Origin: Photobacterium sp. CCB-ST2H9 | GTDB lineage: Bacteria > Pseudomonadota > Gammaproteobacteria > Enterobacterales > Vibrionaceae | Direction: 5' to 3' | Assembly (NCBI RefSeq): GCF_023151555.2 | Contig: NZ_CP100426.1 | Coordinates: forward strand, 1,302,001-1,366,000 | Length of the DNA stretch: 64,000 bases | Shown here: positions 1 through 8,453 of the stretch, in pieces | Layout: each line of letters starts with the position of its first letter | Position numbering within the stretch: position 1 is the stretch's first letter | The notes under the pieces: model-generated | What the model was told of the DNA's origin: nothing | Seen by the model: the letters and a program-made list of their open reading frames with translations, nothing else | The model's database searches: none | Made by a program: the position numbers and the translations under genes

Positions 1-642
1 ACCGGTGGGTGCCAGCAATGGGAACGTAATGGTCCAGAACCGGCGCCGGTCGGACGGGCAGTCCAGCTCCGCAGCCTCGCGGACGGAATGCGAGATTGAC
101 TGCAGGCCCGCCAGAAAGTAGACGAAATTCACGGATACCTGCTTCCAGACCGAAACAATGATCAAGGCGAAGGTGGCATCAAATGCACTGGTCTGGTAAC
201 TGAAATCCCAGCCAAAAATTGCGAACATGTCGGTAAAGGTGCCGAAGTGCGGGTTAAACAGAAAACTACCCATGATACCGGCGACTGCGGGAGCGACTGC
301 GTAAACCCAGGTCAGTGTCACTTTGTAACCGCTCTGCCCGCGTCGGATGTTGTTGGCTTTCACGGCCAGCAAGAGTGCCAGGGCCAGTGACAGCAGGGCA
401 ACGGTGAATGAAAACAGCAGCGTAAATCCGATGGATTTCAGGTATTCCGATGAGCTGAACAGCATCTGGTAGTTTTCGAACCCGATGAAGGTACTGGACA
501 GTCCCCAGGGATCTTCCAGCATGAACGACAGATATACCGCCTGCGCAGCCGGATAGAAAAAGAAGATGGTAATGATCATGATCTGGGGAGCCAGCATCAG
601 ATACGGCACACCCGAGTGATGGAATTGTTGTCGGCGTTCCAC
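1..642 (-). CDS. ugpA: Glycerol-3-phosphate ABC transporter permease UgpA (3' part outside window)
   Basis: Inner-membrane permease subunit of the UgpBAEC importer for sn-glycerol-3-phosphate and its diesters. Reading the minus strand from about 642 gives a permease-like N-terminus (VPYLMLAPQIMIITIFFFYP, then ...LEDPWGLSSTFIGFENY) that closely tracks E. coli UgpA, with several hydrophobic segments; the gene runs off the left edge of the window. An in-frame stop lies a little upstream and no ATG follows it. The GTG at 642 is the best start candidate, though its ribosome binding site is weak. It lies about 70 bp downstream of ugpB, so the two are almost certainly co-transcribed. The family call is firm; the exact start is not. 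Confidence 0.85.
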   Translation of the reverse strand, partial: MERRQQFHHSGVPYLMLAPQIMIITIFFFYPAAQAVYLSFMLEDPWGLSSTFIGFENYQMLFSSSEYLKSIGFTLLFSFTVALLSLALALLLAVKANNIRRGQSGYKVTLTWVYAVAPAVAGIMGSFLFNPHFGTFTDMFAIFGWDFSYQTSAFDATFALIIVSVWKQVSVNFVYFLAGLQSISHSVREAAELDCPSDRRRFWTITFPLLAPTG

Positions 643-711
643 GGTCGTCTCGATGAAGGTGAAGAAATCAGTACACAGCGCGGTCAGTCACCGCGCTGCG
701 GGGAGGGCACG

Positions 712-2019
712 TTATTTCACGGTGCGGGCAAAACGTTTCAGCAGCACCTGACTTTCTTTTTCAACTTTGTCGAAACTGTCTTCGACGGTGCTGGTGCCCG
801 CGAAAATGTTGTCGAACTCGCGGTGCATGATTTGCTGAATCTGCGGGTAGAAACCTAAACGGTAGCCTCTGGTCCAGTCGCCACCAGGCAGGCTGAGCTG
901 TTTCACGCCGATTTCGGCATCCGGCTGCTTCTTGTAATAGCCCGATGCTTTGGCCTGCTCGTAAGCGGCTTCAGTGACCGGTACATAGCCTGTCGCTTCG
1001 TGCCAGAACACCTGAGTGTCGGCTTTGGTCAGATAATGGAAGAAGCTGGCGACGCCTTTTTCTTCCGCTTTGCTGTGTCCGTTCAGGGCGAACAGGGCGG
1101 CACCGCCAATGAAAGTACGGCCGGCATTGTGATTGAGGGAATCCCAGTAGGGCAGATAGGTAGTTCCCAGGTTGAACTTCACGCGGTTACGCAGGCCGCC
1201 GAAAGAACCGGAAGAACCCATCCACATGGCCACTTCCTGGCGCTCAAACGGGGTCTGGTTAGCATCCCAGTCTGAACCGTAATATTTGTAATAGCCTTTG
1301 TCTTCCCACTCTTTGAGTTTGTGGAAATGCATGCGCATGTCCGGCGTGTTGAACATCAGCTTGGTCGCCGGACCTTCATAGCCGTTGTTTCTGTCGGCCA
1401 GCGGCAGGTTATGACGGGACTTGAAGTTTTCAAACATAATCCAGGGGGTCAGCGACTGAGAGAAACCGGCATAGCCTTTGTCTTTCAGCCTGGCAGCAAC
1501 CTTTTCCAGATCTTCATAGGTCTTGGGCGGCTGAACGCCGACTTTATTCAGAATGTCTTTGTTGTAGTACAGCACCGGGGTCGAGCTGTTGAAAGGCATG
1601 CCAATCATCTTGCCCTGATTATCGGCGTAAAAGTTGCGTACCCCGGCGATGTAATCCTTGCTGTTAAAGTCGTATCCGGCACTGACAAGAATATCCTGGA
1701 CGGGTTTGGCGACGCCCGGCGCGTTCATGATGGTGGCGGCACCCACATCTGCGACCTGCAGGATATTCGGCGCTTCTCCGGCGCGGAAGGCGGCGATCCC
1801 TGCAGTCAGGGTTTCAACGTAAGTACCTTTGTAAACCGGTACGATTTTGTATTCATCCTGTGAGGCATTGTACTCCTTCGCCAGATGGTTCACGGTCTCG
1901 CCAAGTTCTCCGCCCATGGCATGCCACCAGGTAATTTCGGTCGTTGCCCATGCTGAGCCGGCAAAACTGGCACCTGCAACGGCCATGACCAGTGCGCGCA
2001 CAGTCTTTAACTTATTCAT
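712..2019 (-). CDS. ugpB: Glycerol-3-phosphate ABC transporter periplasmic binding protein UgpB
   Basis: Periplasmic receptor (435 aa; E. coli UgpB is 438) that delivers sn-glycerol-3-phosphate to the UgpAE permease. It has a cleavable signal peptide (hydrophobic run to about residue 25, ending SAWA). Family stretches are FWHxMxGELGE-like (here TWWHAMGGELGE, residues 30-41), YKIVPVYKGTY, AGIAAFRAGEAPNILQV and PFNSSTPVLYYNKD. These match E. coli UgpB nearly residue for residue, which separates it from generic sugar-binding proteins. The ATG at 2019 has GGGAAA a few bases upstream. First gene of a ugpBA... operon. A second importer, for glycerol, lies at 53.7-59.7 kb. Confidence 0.9.
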   Translation of the reverse strand: MNKLKTVRALVMAVAGASFAGSAWATTEITWWHAMGGELGETVNHLAKEYNASQDEYKIVPVYKGTYVETLTAGIAAFRAGEAPNILQVADVGAATIMNAPGVAKPVQDILVSAGYDFNSKDYIAGVRNFYADNQGKMIGMPFNSSTPVLYYNKDILNKVGVQPPKTYEDLEKVAARLKDKGYAGFSQSLTPWIMFENFKSRHNLPLADRNNGYEGPATKLMFNTPDMRMHFHKLKEWEDKGYYKYYGSDWDANQTPFERQEVAMWMGSSGSFGGLRNRVKFNLGTTYLPYWDSLNHNAGRTFIGGAALFALNGHSKAEEKGVASFFHYLTKADTQVFWHEATGYVPVTEAAYEQAKASGYYKKQPDAEIGVKQLSLPGGDWTRGYRLGFYPQIQQIMHREFDNIFAGTSTVEDSFDKVEKESQVLLKRFARTVK

Positions 2020-2414
2020 GCTGTTTCCCTGTTAATCAGTGTGAATGGAAGCTTACTCGGGTATCTCTGGGTTTCGTTCGAAAGTCAGTTGCTTTCGTTG
2101 ACTGTATAGTGAGTGAGCTTTATTGCAGAGATGTTGATGGCAGATGTCAGTTTGATGACGCGTGAAAAGCTTTTGAATTGACGAAGTTTTCTCGGTCTGC
2201 CTGTCCTCCGGAAAAGTGATACCTATCTGGCATAAATGAAATTCTAATCACGCTATTTTGGAAATCATCAACAGCTTGAACTAGGTTAGATTTACCGCCA
2301 GCAGGAAAATCTGATTGCCCATCGAGTGAAAGCGGCCGGAAAGAGCCGATTAAGCGTGATGTGTCTGGATCCCTGCGAAATAGCATCAGATACAAATGGA
2401 AGTGTACGACGATC
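2020..2414. other. Intergenic region between divergent ugpB and diguanylate cyclase
   Basis: About 395 bp that must hold the promoters of ugpB (leftward) and of the diguanylate cyclase (rightward). I see no convincing gene, hairpin terminator or known operator. An open frame on the minus strand (2147-2416) has no recognisable family or ribosome binding site and is treated as chance. Confidence 0.5.
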
Positions 2415-3689
2415 ATGAAGTTGTTGAAGTTGAATCTGGAATCCTTCTTTGATCAGGTTGGCAGCCTTGCTGGCCTCAAGGATTCATGGCTGGAGGTGTT
2501 CTCACTTCACGTATCATTCCCTGTCATCTGGCTGGTCCTGGCCGTGCTGGTTCTGGCGTCTTTGGGCTTGTCTGTGATCAGTCTCGTCTGGAAACAAAGA
2601 TACCGTCGTTCCCGTATTCATCGTGAGCTTGCGCGTGCCAACCAGAGAATGAGTCTGGCGACGTCTGTGGCCGGGATTGGCGTCTGGGAGTGGGATGTCA
2701 GCAATGACACGCTTCAGTGGAGTCCCTATCTTTATGATCTTTACGGCATTCGTGTCGGCAGCCGGTTGTCGCTGAAAGACTGGATTATCCGGCTGAAAGA
2801 CGGCGACGATGAGAAAGTCTTCCGGCTCAAGCAGCTGGCCGGCAAAAATAAACAGCAGACTTTACTCATTGATATGATCGATCCGATAGACGGTCAGCCC
2901 CGAGTACTGGAGCTGGTGGTACAGGGACTCATCAATGATGCATCCCGCTTAATCGGAACGCAGCGCGATATTTCTGATGTGATCGAACGACAGCGCAAAA
3001 TGGAACAGGCTGCGCTGCAGGATAAACTGACGGGTTTACCAAATACTCGTGCTCTGAACCGGGTGCTGAAAGCGGCTTTTTCTGCCCCGGACATGAGCAA
3101 CAAAGTTTTTGGCCTGATGTTTATCGATCTCGATGGCTTCAAACAGGTCAACGACACGCTGGGGCACGATGTGGGCGATGCCTTGCTGCTTCATGCGTCA
3201 AAACGAATGCGGGGTTGTTTGCGGGTTGAAGACGAAGTCTTCCGGCTGGGCGGTGATGAGTTTGTGGTTTGGGTGCCGCTGGGCGAGTACGCAGTCAAAA
3301 TCAATCAGATCAGCAAAGAGAAGATTTTTGAGGATGAGCCGGACAGACGGGCGCCCCTGATTCTCCCCTGGGGAGATCACGATGAAGAGCTGACTTACCG
3401 GATGGAGGCCATTGCAGAGAAACTGCTGCATACGCTGACAGAACCCTTCAACTTCGGAGAAAACCAGTGTCGGGTGTCGGCCAGTATCGGGATTGCCCGT
3501 TATCCGTTTAACGCGAAAGATGCACAGACTTTACTGAAGCTGGCCGATTCGGCGATGTATCAGGCGAAACGTAAAGGAAAGCGCCAGTTTGCCCATTATG
3601 ATCCCCAGTTGGACGAGATCAGTCAGAGTGCAGACAGACTGAACTTGGTGGTCGATCTGCAGGCGAAACGGGCCGTTGGACTCAAATGA
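2415..3689 (+). CDS. Membrane-anchored diguanylate cyclase with PAS-like sensor domain
   Basis: Makes cyclic di-GMP from two GTP. About 424 aa from the ATG at 2415; an in-frame ATG at 2361 would add 18 residues without a hydrophobic or conserved feature. There is one strong transmembrane segment near residues 37-60. A PAS-like domain follows (SVAGIGVWEWDVSNDTLQWS), then a GGDEF domain beginning DKLTGLPNTRAL. The active site is intact (RLGGDEF, about residues 277-283). The allosteric inhibition site RxxD is also present (RVED, five residues before GGDEF), so product inhibition is expected. It lies 190 bp before flp, the first Tad pilus gene, on the same strand. A regulatory link to pilus formation is plausible but only inferred. 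Confidence 0.88.
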   Translation: MKLLKLNLESFFDQVGSLAGLKDSWLEVFSLHVSFPVIWLVLAVLVLASLGLSVISLVWKQRYRRSRIHRELARANQRMSLATSVAGIGVWEWDVSNDTLQWSPYLYDLYGIRVGSRLSLKDWIIRLKDGDDEKVFRLKQLAGKNKQQTLLIDMIDPIDGQPRVLELVVQGLINDASRLIGTQRDISDVIERQRKMEQAALQDKLTGLPNTRALNRVLKAAFSAPDMSNKVFGLMFIDLDGFKQVNDTLGHDVGDALLLHASKRMRGCLRVEDEVFRLGGDEFVVWVPLGEYAVKINQISKEKIFEDEPDRRAPLILPWGDHDEELTYRMEAIAEKLLHTLTEPFNFGENQCRVSASIGIARYPFNAKDAQTLLKLADSAMYQAKRKGKRQFAHYDPQLDEISQSADRLNLVVDLQAKRAVGLK

Positions 3690-3876
3690 ATCGTCAAAAA
3701 GATGACGATCTGATGGTTTTAAGTGCCCCGGATGATAAAAAAGCACGACTTATGAAAAAAAAGTCCTACCAAAACAGATATTTTTTTCACAGATTTTTTT
3801 TTAGATTCTAAAATTTGAGACAGAGAGACGTAAAAATTGCGGCCACGCAATGGTGAATTGAAGAGAGGGAATTCAC

Positions 3877-4077
3877 ATGAAATATATGACTTTGGGTTGG
3901 ATTCATGTCAGTAACTTTATTCATCGGCTGATTCATGAAGAAAAAGGGGCATCTGCAATCGAATATGTATTAATTGCTGCGGTGGTTGCTGGGGCCATAA
4001 TAGCACTAGATTTACCAGGGGTAATATCTCAAGCCGGTACTAAATTATCTACAACTGTGAGTAGTGCTAGTCAGTAG
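3877..4077 (+). CDS. flp: Flp-family type IVb prepilin
   Basis: Major subunit of the Tad/Flp pilus. 66 aa with a short charged leader and the type IVb processing motif: EEKGASAIEYVLIAA, where cleavage is expected after the glycine and the new N-terminus carries the Glu-Tyr pair typical of Flp pilins. One hydrophobic helix follows (VLIAAVVAGAIIALDL). The start has a strong ribosome binding site (AAGAGAGGGAATTCAC-ATG). First gene of the Tad locus, immediately before its prepilin peptidase. This stretch is AT-rich relative to the rest of the locus. Confidence 0.92.
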   Translation: MKYMTLGWIHVSNFIHRLIHEEKGASAIEYVLIAAVVAGAIIALDLPGVISQAGTKLSTTVSSASQ

Positions 4078-4108
4078 TTCTGGTTAATTTATCGTTAGAG
4101 TATGTGGT

Positions 4109-4522
4109 TTGATATTACAAAGCATATTAGTTATTTTACTTATATTGTGCTCAGTGCAAGATTTAAAGGAGCATCGTGTTCATAATTTCTTGGTTGTTTT
4201 ATTCATTTTTGGCGTTTTGTTTTTTTTACTGAGCAAGGTTGATATTCAACTCGCAGATTGGAGAATAACGAACTTAGTTTCATTTTTTTTCGTGTGCTTC
4301 CTGACTTTTCCTTTCTTTTATAAAGGACTGTTCGGTGCCGCAGATGTGAAAATATTACTGGCTTTATCCGTGATCAGCTCGTTTGATGTTATGCTGAACA
4401 TCCTGCTTTATAGTTTTCTCTGCTTCGCTGTATTCTGGTGGCTGTTTGCACGGGACCAGAAAGAAGCCCCCTTTGTACCAAGTTTATTGGTTGGAGTGGT
4501 GGTGTCGCTATGGATTGTGTAA
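4109..4522 (+). CDS. tadV: A24-family prepilin peptidase (TadV/CpaA)
   Basis: Inner-membrane aspartyl protease that cuts the leader from Flp prepilin and TadE-type pseudopilins. 137 aa, almost entirely hydrophobic. Both catalytic aspartate motifs of the family are visible: SVQDLKEHRVHN near residue 18 and GAADVKILLAL near residue 78. It is of the short TadV type without the N-methyltransferase domain of PilD. Translation probably starts at TTG 4109: the ATG at 4102 is in another frame and no in-frame ATG precedes the first helix. Its 3' end overlaps the next gene by 13 bp. The sequence is about one third GC in places, lower than the downstream tad genes. Confidence 0.85.
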   Translation: MILQSILVILLILCSVQDLKEHRVHNFLVVLFIFGVLFFLLSKVDIQLADWRITNLVSFFFVCFLTFPFFYKGLFGAADVKILLALSVISSFDVMLNILLYSFLCFAVFWWLFARDQKEAPFVPSLLVGVVVSLWIV

Positions 4523-5019
4523 AGAACAGAGCCAGAAAAACAAAGCAACATCAACAAGGTGCCGCAGCATTAGAAGCGATTCTGCTGACACCTTTAATCC
4601 TCATGATTCTTTATGCCATTGCACAATACAGCCTGATATTTGTTTCGGTTCAGATGTTTAATTACGCAGCGGAAGAATCACTGAGAAGCAGTATTTCTTA
4701 TGTCGACTCAAACTGCTACTACGGCGGGTCCTGTGATACTGCAACCCTGAAGTCACAAATAGAACAGTCTGCGAAAGAAGTGGTTCAACGCTATACCGAT
4801 GCGGATTCTGGATTAGGTCAATTATTTGGTCAAAGTCTGGATACGACCTGGGCTGAAAATGATACGACTGTTTCATTATTCAATGTGGATGTAACCGAGC
4901 CGGGAAATGTTTGCTGTAAAGTCACCATCACCTATAACTATAAAAAATATCCTTTCTTACCGTCTTTTGGCCTGCCAGTTCCGGATGAGCTGAAATCAAC
5001 GGCAACACTGAGCCTGTAA
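4510..5019 (+). CDS. TadE-like pseudopilin
   Basis: Minor pilin-like protein of the Tad apparatus, about 169 aa. The start at ATG 4510 sits behind GGAGTGGTGG and overlaps tadV, indicating translational coupling. The N-terminus is short and basic and is followed by QQGAAALEAILLTPLILMIL, the TadE/TadF prepilin-like motif (glycine, then Glu at +5, then a hydrophobic helix) that TadV should process. The rest is a periplasmic domain with four cysteines that could form disulfides (CYYGGSC and CC). It could equally be named TadF or RcpB by position; sequence alone does not decide. Confidence 0.8.
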   Translation: MDCVKNRARKTKQHQQGAAALEAILLTPLILMILYAIAQYSLIFVSVQMFNYAAEESLRSSISYVDSNCYYGGSCDTATLKSQIEQSAKEVVQRYTDADSGLGQLFGQSLDTTWAENDTTVSLFNVDVTEPGNVCCKVTITYNYKKYPFLPSFGLPVPDELKSTATLSL

Positions 5020-5120
5020 TTCTGAAAGGAAGCTGTATTTCGGCGCCAATGTTGTTTCAGTTCGGAATCAGTTGTTTTAGTTCGGATTCAGTTATGTCAG
5101 TCAGTTACAGTGAGGGAAAC

Positions 5121-6143
5121 ATGCAAGGACGCACATTAAAAATTGCTGCCGCCGTGTTGTTAGTGCTGGCATTACTCATTGGATGGTATGGCGTCAGTCT
5201 GAGCGGTCGTTCTTCGACCCAGACCGCTGCTTCGGTAACGAAGGTCGACAAACCTGCGGTCACGGTGTGGACTTTTGCCCGGGATGTTCCGCAGAACGCA
5301 GTCCTGCACGAGGACATGCTGGTTGCAACGGCGGTGACGGATGCAACGGCACTGGACATTCGTGAGATCACCCCGTTTCTCGGCCGGCAGCTGAAACTGC
5401 CTGTTGTTCAAGGCGCCCGTCTCCAGTCAGCTTTATTGCAGGGGCACCTGCCGGTTGCCCAGTCTCTGCCGCAGGGGTATCGCGCGATTGCCATTCAGGC
5501 AAGTGAGCTGACTGCTGTTGGCGGCCATCTTCATCCGGGTTACCGGGTGGATGTGATTTTTTTGCTGCGCGCGAATAAAGAGTCCGGAATCAACAGTACC
5601 GCACGCCGGATCCTCAGCAACGTTGAAGTGCTGGCAGTCGGAGATGAGCTGAGTTTTGACGGGAAAAAGCCCGACAAAAAAACTTCCGTGAATGATAAGG
5701 CCAGAACTGTCGTTCTAGCCGTCCCTGCTAGCGATACACCGCAGTTACTGCTGGCAGAAAATACAGGTCAGCTGCGTCTTGCTGTGGTCGGTACCCAGGA
5801 TCAGGCCATCCCTGTCGTGGCATCAGAAACTTCTGAAAGCCAGATTGCACACTCCCCGGTTCCTGTGCTGGGACCCAAAGTCAGTGTCTCTTCTCAGAAA
5901 ACAGCCAGTATCACACCCGTGATTCCCACTGCGCTATTCACCGCGCCCAGCCATTCGACAGTCCGGGAAGTTGAAACCGGGAAACCGGATGACAGCTATG
6001 TTATTTCGCTGAAAACATTGGGCGGATACCGGGAAGCTGAAGTGGAAGTCAAGAAACCGGCGCCTGTGAAATACCGTTATGCAGCTCCCCGGGTAGAAAT
6101 CTATCAGGGAGAAAACCGAACGCTGGTTCGCACCAGTCACTGA
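5121..6143 (+). CDS. rcpC: Flp pilus assembly protein RcpC/CpaB (SAF domain)
   Basis: Periplasmic, membrane-anchored component associated with the secretin of Tad systems. About 340 aa from ATG 5121 (behind TGAGGGAAAC; in-frame ATGs further up add a segment with no signal-like character). There is one N-terminal transmembrane helix (IAAAVLLVLALLIGWYGV), then a SAF/CpaB domain: VWTFARDVPQNAVLHEDML and the LGRQLKLPVVQGARLQSALL stretch, followed by YRAIAIQASELTAVGGHLHPG and VDVIFLL. The C-terminal ~100 residues are Pro/Ser/Thr-rich and look like a linker. It sits between the TadE-like gene and the secretin, 14 bp before rcpA. Confidence 0.85.
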   Translation: MQGRTLKIAAAVLLVLALLIGWYGVSLSGRSSTQTAASVTKVDKPAVTVWTFARDVPQNAVLHEDMLVATAVTDATALDIREITPFLGRQLKLPVVQGARLQSALLQGHLPVAQSLPQGYRAIAIQASELTAVGGHLHPGYRVDVIFLLRANKESGINSTARRILSNVEVLAVGDELSFDGKKPDKKTSVNDKARTVVLAVPASDTPQLLLAENTGQLRLAVVGTQDQAIPVVASETSESQIAHSPVPVLGPKVSVSSQKTASITPVIPTALFTAPSHSTVREVETGKPDDSYVISLKTLGGYREAEVEVKKPAPVKYRYAAPRVEIYQGENRTLVRTSH

Positions 6144-6157
6144 CAGGGAGAAAGTGA

Positions 6158-7315
6158 ATGCTGCGCTTTACAAAAGGAATTTGTTTTTTGGCTGCTTTGT
6201 GTGTGGTTTCAGCGGGCCAGGCCCGGGATTTTCAGATGGATGTCGGTCAGCAGGTTACCGTGCAGGCGGGTAAGCGTATTCAGCGGGCGGCCATTGGTGA
6301 GCCTGCTGTTGCGGGTGTGAAGGTGCTCAGTACGACCGAGCTGCTGGTCACCGGAAAAAAAACGGGCACCACGTCACTGCTGATCTGGGAACGCGGGTCG
6401 GATCAGCCGGTCCGCCATCGGATTGCGGTGAATCCGGGCGGAGTCGCGACCTCGAATGTTCAGGTTCAGACTGACATTAAAGTGGTCGAAGTCAGTAAAA
6501 GTGCGCTCAAAGAAGCGGGGTTCTTCTTCGGTAAGCAGGGATCCGGCGGTACGTTTTGGGGCATCGGGAATGCCAGTGCAATCTCCAGCGCCAATTTCAA
6601 CGGGTTTCGCGGCAGTTTTCTGTCCAGCGGGGATTCGTTCAATCTGGTAATCGGTAATGTTGCGGATCATTTTCTGGGAACCGTGAGTGCGCTGGACAGC
6701 AACGGATTCGCTTATACGCTGGCTGAACCCAGTCTGGTGACCATGTCCGGGCACACCGCAACTTTTCTGGCGGGAGGTGAGTTTCCTTATCCGAAAAGCA
6801 CCAAAGATGATGATGTCACCATTGAGTTTAAGGAATTCGGGGTCAGGCTGAATCTCACGCCAACGGTCATGTCGGGTGACCGCATTATGCTGAAAGTGGC
6901 GCCTGAAGTCAGTGAACTGAATTACTCACAAGGTGTGCAGGCCGCCGGTGTGGTGGTGCCGGGTCTGACGGTGAGACGAACGGATACCACGGTGCAGCTG
7001 GGGAACGGTGAAAGTTTTGTCATCAGTGGATTAGTCAGCAGAAATACGGTCAAGAATGCCAATCGGTTTCCGGGATTGGGGGATATTCCGATTCTGGGGG
7101 CATTCTTCCGTTCAACCCGGCTCGATGAAAATGATAAAGAACTCATGATGGTGGTCACGCCGCATCTGGTGAAGCCTTTCGCCAGTAACGCACCCCTGCC
7201 GCCGCTGCCTGGCGAGATGTACCGCCAGTTCCGCCCTAACTTTTTTGAACTGATTTTTCTGGATGCAGAACCCAAAGATCTTCCTGTGAAGATGGGCTTT
7301 GCCGGGGAGGGTTAA
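6158..7315 (+). CDS. rcpA: Tad secretin RcpA/CpaC
   Basis: Outer-membrane secretin channel through which the Flp pilus emerges. 385 aa with a signal peptide ending near residue 23 (AGQARD). The N-terminal domain is the pilus/secretin N-domain (MDVGQQVTVQAGKRIQRAAI ... TGKKTGTTSLLIW). The C-terminal secretin domain has the classical VPGLTVRRTDTTVQL, NGESFVISGL and FPGLGDIPILGAFFRS motifs and the ending MMVVTPHLV. Ribosome binding site AGGGAGAAAGTG. The ATG of tadZ follows one base after its stop codon, so the two are translationally coupled. Confidence 0.92.
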   Translation: MLRFTKGICFLAALCVVSAGQARDFQMDVGQQVTVQAGKRIQRAAIGEPAVAGVKVLSTTELLVTGKKTGTTSLLIWERGSDQPVRHRIAVNPGGVATSNVQVQTDIKVVEVSKSALKEAGFFFGKQGSGGTFWGIGNASAISSANFNGFRGSFLSSGDSFNLVIGNVADHFLGTVSALDSNGFAYTLAEPSLVTMSGHTATFLAGGEFPYPKSTKDDDVTIEFKEFGVRLNLTPTVMSGDRIMLKVAPEVSELNYSQGVQAAGVVVPGLTVRRTDTTVQLGNGESFVISGLVSRNTVKNANRFPGLGDIPILGAFFRSTRLDENDKELMMVVTPHLVKPFASNAPLPPLPGEMYRQFRPNFFELIFLDAEPKDLPVKMGFAGEG

Positions 7316-7316
7316 G

Positions 7317-8420
7317 ATGCAGTTAATGGCTTATACAGCAGATCATCAGGCGAAGCTGGATGTGACTGAAGCAATCCCGGAGGGAAGTACACTCACCTGG
7401 ATCGAAACCCCTGAGCATCTGAATTCCAATCTGGCGTGGCAGCAGACCCGTATTCTGATTCTGGTGGCTTCTGACTGGCCGATGCCGGACATTGACAGTT
7501 TGATGGACCATTTTGCACCCCGGCATGTCATTCTGGTGGATCTGACACCGGAAGCGCACTGGCACGGCATTCAGCAAAGTCAGACCATTCGTGAGCATTT
7601 GCACTGGTGTGAACTCGAAGGGCTGACCGACGCGATTAACCGTCTGATACAGATGGAATCCGTGAATGCGGAATCTCGTCTGGCGCTGCTGTCGCCGCGA
7701 AATGATTGCGATGGCGCATTATTGTCAATAGCCGCCGCCTGGCAGCTACAGCACCGGAATAAGCAGGATGTTCTGCTGCTGGATTTGGGACGGCCTTACA
7801 GCGATGTGCCCGAGTATCTGGGAAGCAGTTGTGAGCTGGATTTTTTGGCGCTGCTGGAAAAGAGAGACTATCTCAACCCGGAATGGCTGGCAGAACAGGC
7901 GCTGGATATTGCCCCCGGCATTCATGTCATCGGTATGCCTTCTTCCGATCACTACGGCGCCGTGACCATGGAAGCTTTGGTTGAAGTCATGGAGATGCTT
8001 GAAGACCACTACTGCAATATCGTGATCAATCTGACCGGTATGCCGCCCAGTCCTTTGCTGTTTTTCATGCTCAGCCGCTGCAACCAGCACTGGCTGCTTG
8101 CTGATCAGAAAAATGTCAGCCTGAAAAGCAGCTGCGAACTGGCAGAAGCGCTTTACCAGCAGGGGATCCGGCCGGGGAGTGTGAATCTGGTGTTGTCGCC
8201 GTTTTCCACGGAAGTGATGCCGGATCGGGAGATGATCGAGAAGCAGTTGCCGTTCCCGGTTCGGGGGGAACTGCCTTGTTCCCGGACGATCATCACGGAT
8301 ATTAATGCCAACACCCTGCTTCCCCCCAGCGGGGAGTTCAAGCTGTACGTCAAGGCCGTGGAAAAGTTGCTCTGGCTGTCGACGGAGAAATCCCGCTGGC
8401 AGTTTTCATTTGGCTGGTAG
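7317..8420 (+). CDS. tadZ: TadZ/CpaE-like ATPase-fold protein with degenerate P-loop
   Basis: MinD/ParA-fold protein that places the Tad apparatus at the cell pole in studied systems. About 367 aa from ATG 7317 (GGGGAGGGTTAAG upstream). The N-terminus is a receiver-like domain (ILILVASDW ... HVILVDLTPEAHW). The ATPase-like half contains QDVLLLDLGRPYSDVPEYLG (Walker A'/B-like) and NIVINLTG. Where CpaE carries a KGGVGATT-type P-loop, this protein has SPRNDCDGALLS, with no GK[ST]. ATP hydrolysis is therefore doubtful. Atypical P-loops are known among TadZ proteins. Its position between rcpA and tadA supports the assignment. Confidence 0.8.
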   Translation: MQLMAYTADHQAKLDVTEAIPEGSTLTWIETPEHLNSNLAWQQTRILILVASDWPMPDIDSLMDHFAPRHVILVDLTPEAHWHGIQQSQTIREHLHWCELEGLTDAINRLIQMESVNAESRLALLSPRNDCDGALLSIAAAWQLQHRNKQDVLLLDLGRPYSDVPEYLGSSCELDFLALLEKRDYLNPEWLAEQALDIAPGIHVIGMPSSDHYGAVTMEALVEVMEMLEDHYCNIVINLTGMPPSPLLFFMLSRCNQHWLLADQKNVSLKSSCELAEALYQQGIRPGSVNLVLSPFSTEVMPDREMIEKQLPFPVRGELPCSRTIITDINANTLLPPSGEFKLYVKAVEKLLWLSTEKSRWQFSFGW

Positions 8421-8453
8421 CCCGTTTGTATCCCCTCGAATGAAGGAGTGAGT

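Noticed and set aside
2147..2416. Minus-strand frame in the ugpB/cyclase intergenic region
   Set aside because: No ribosome binding site or family similarity; it overlaps the start of the cyclase gene.
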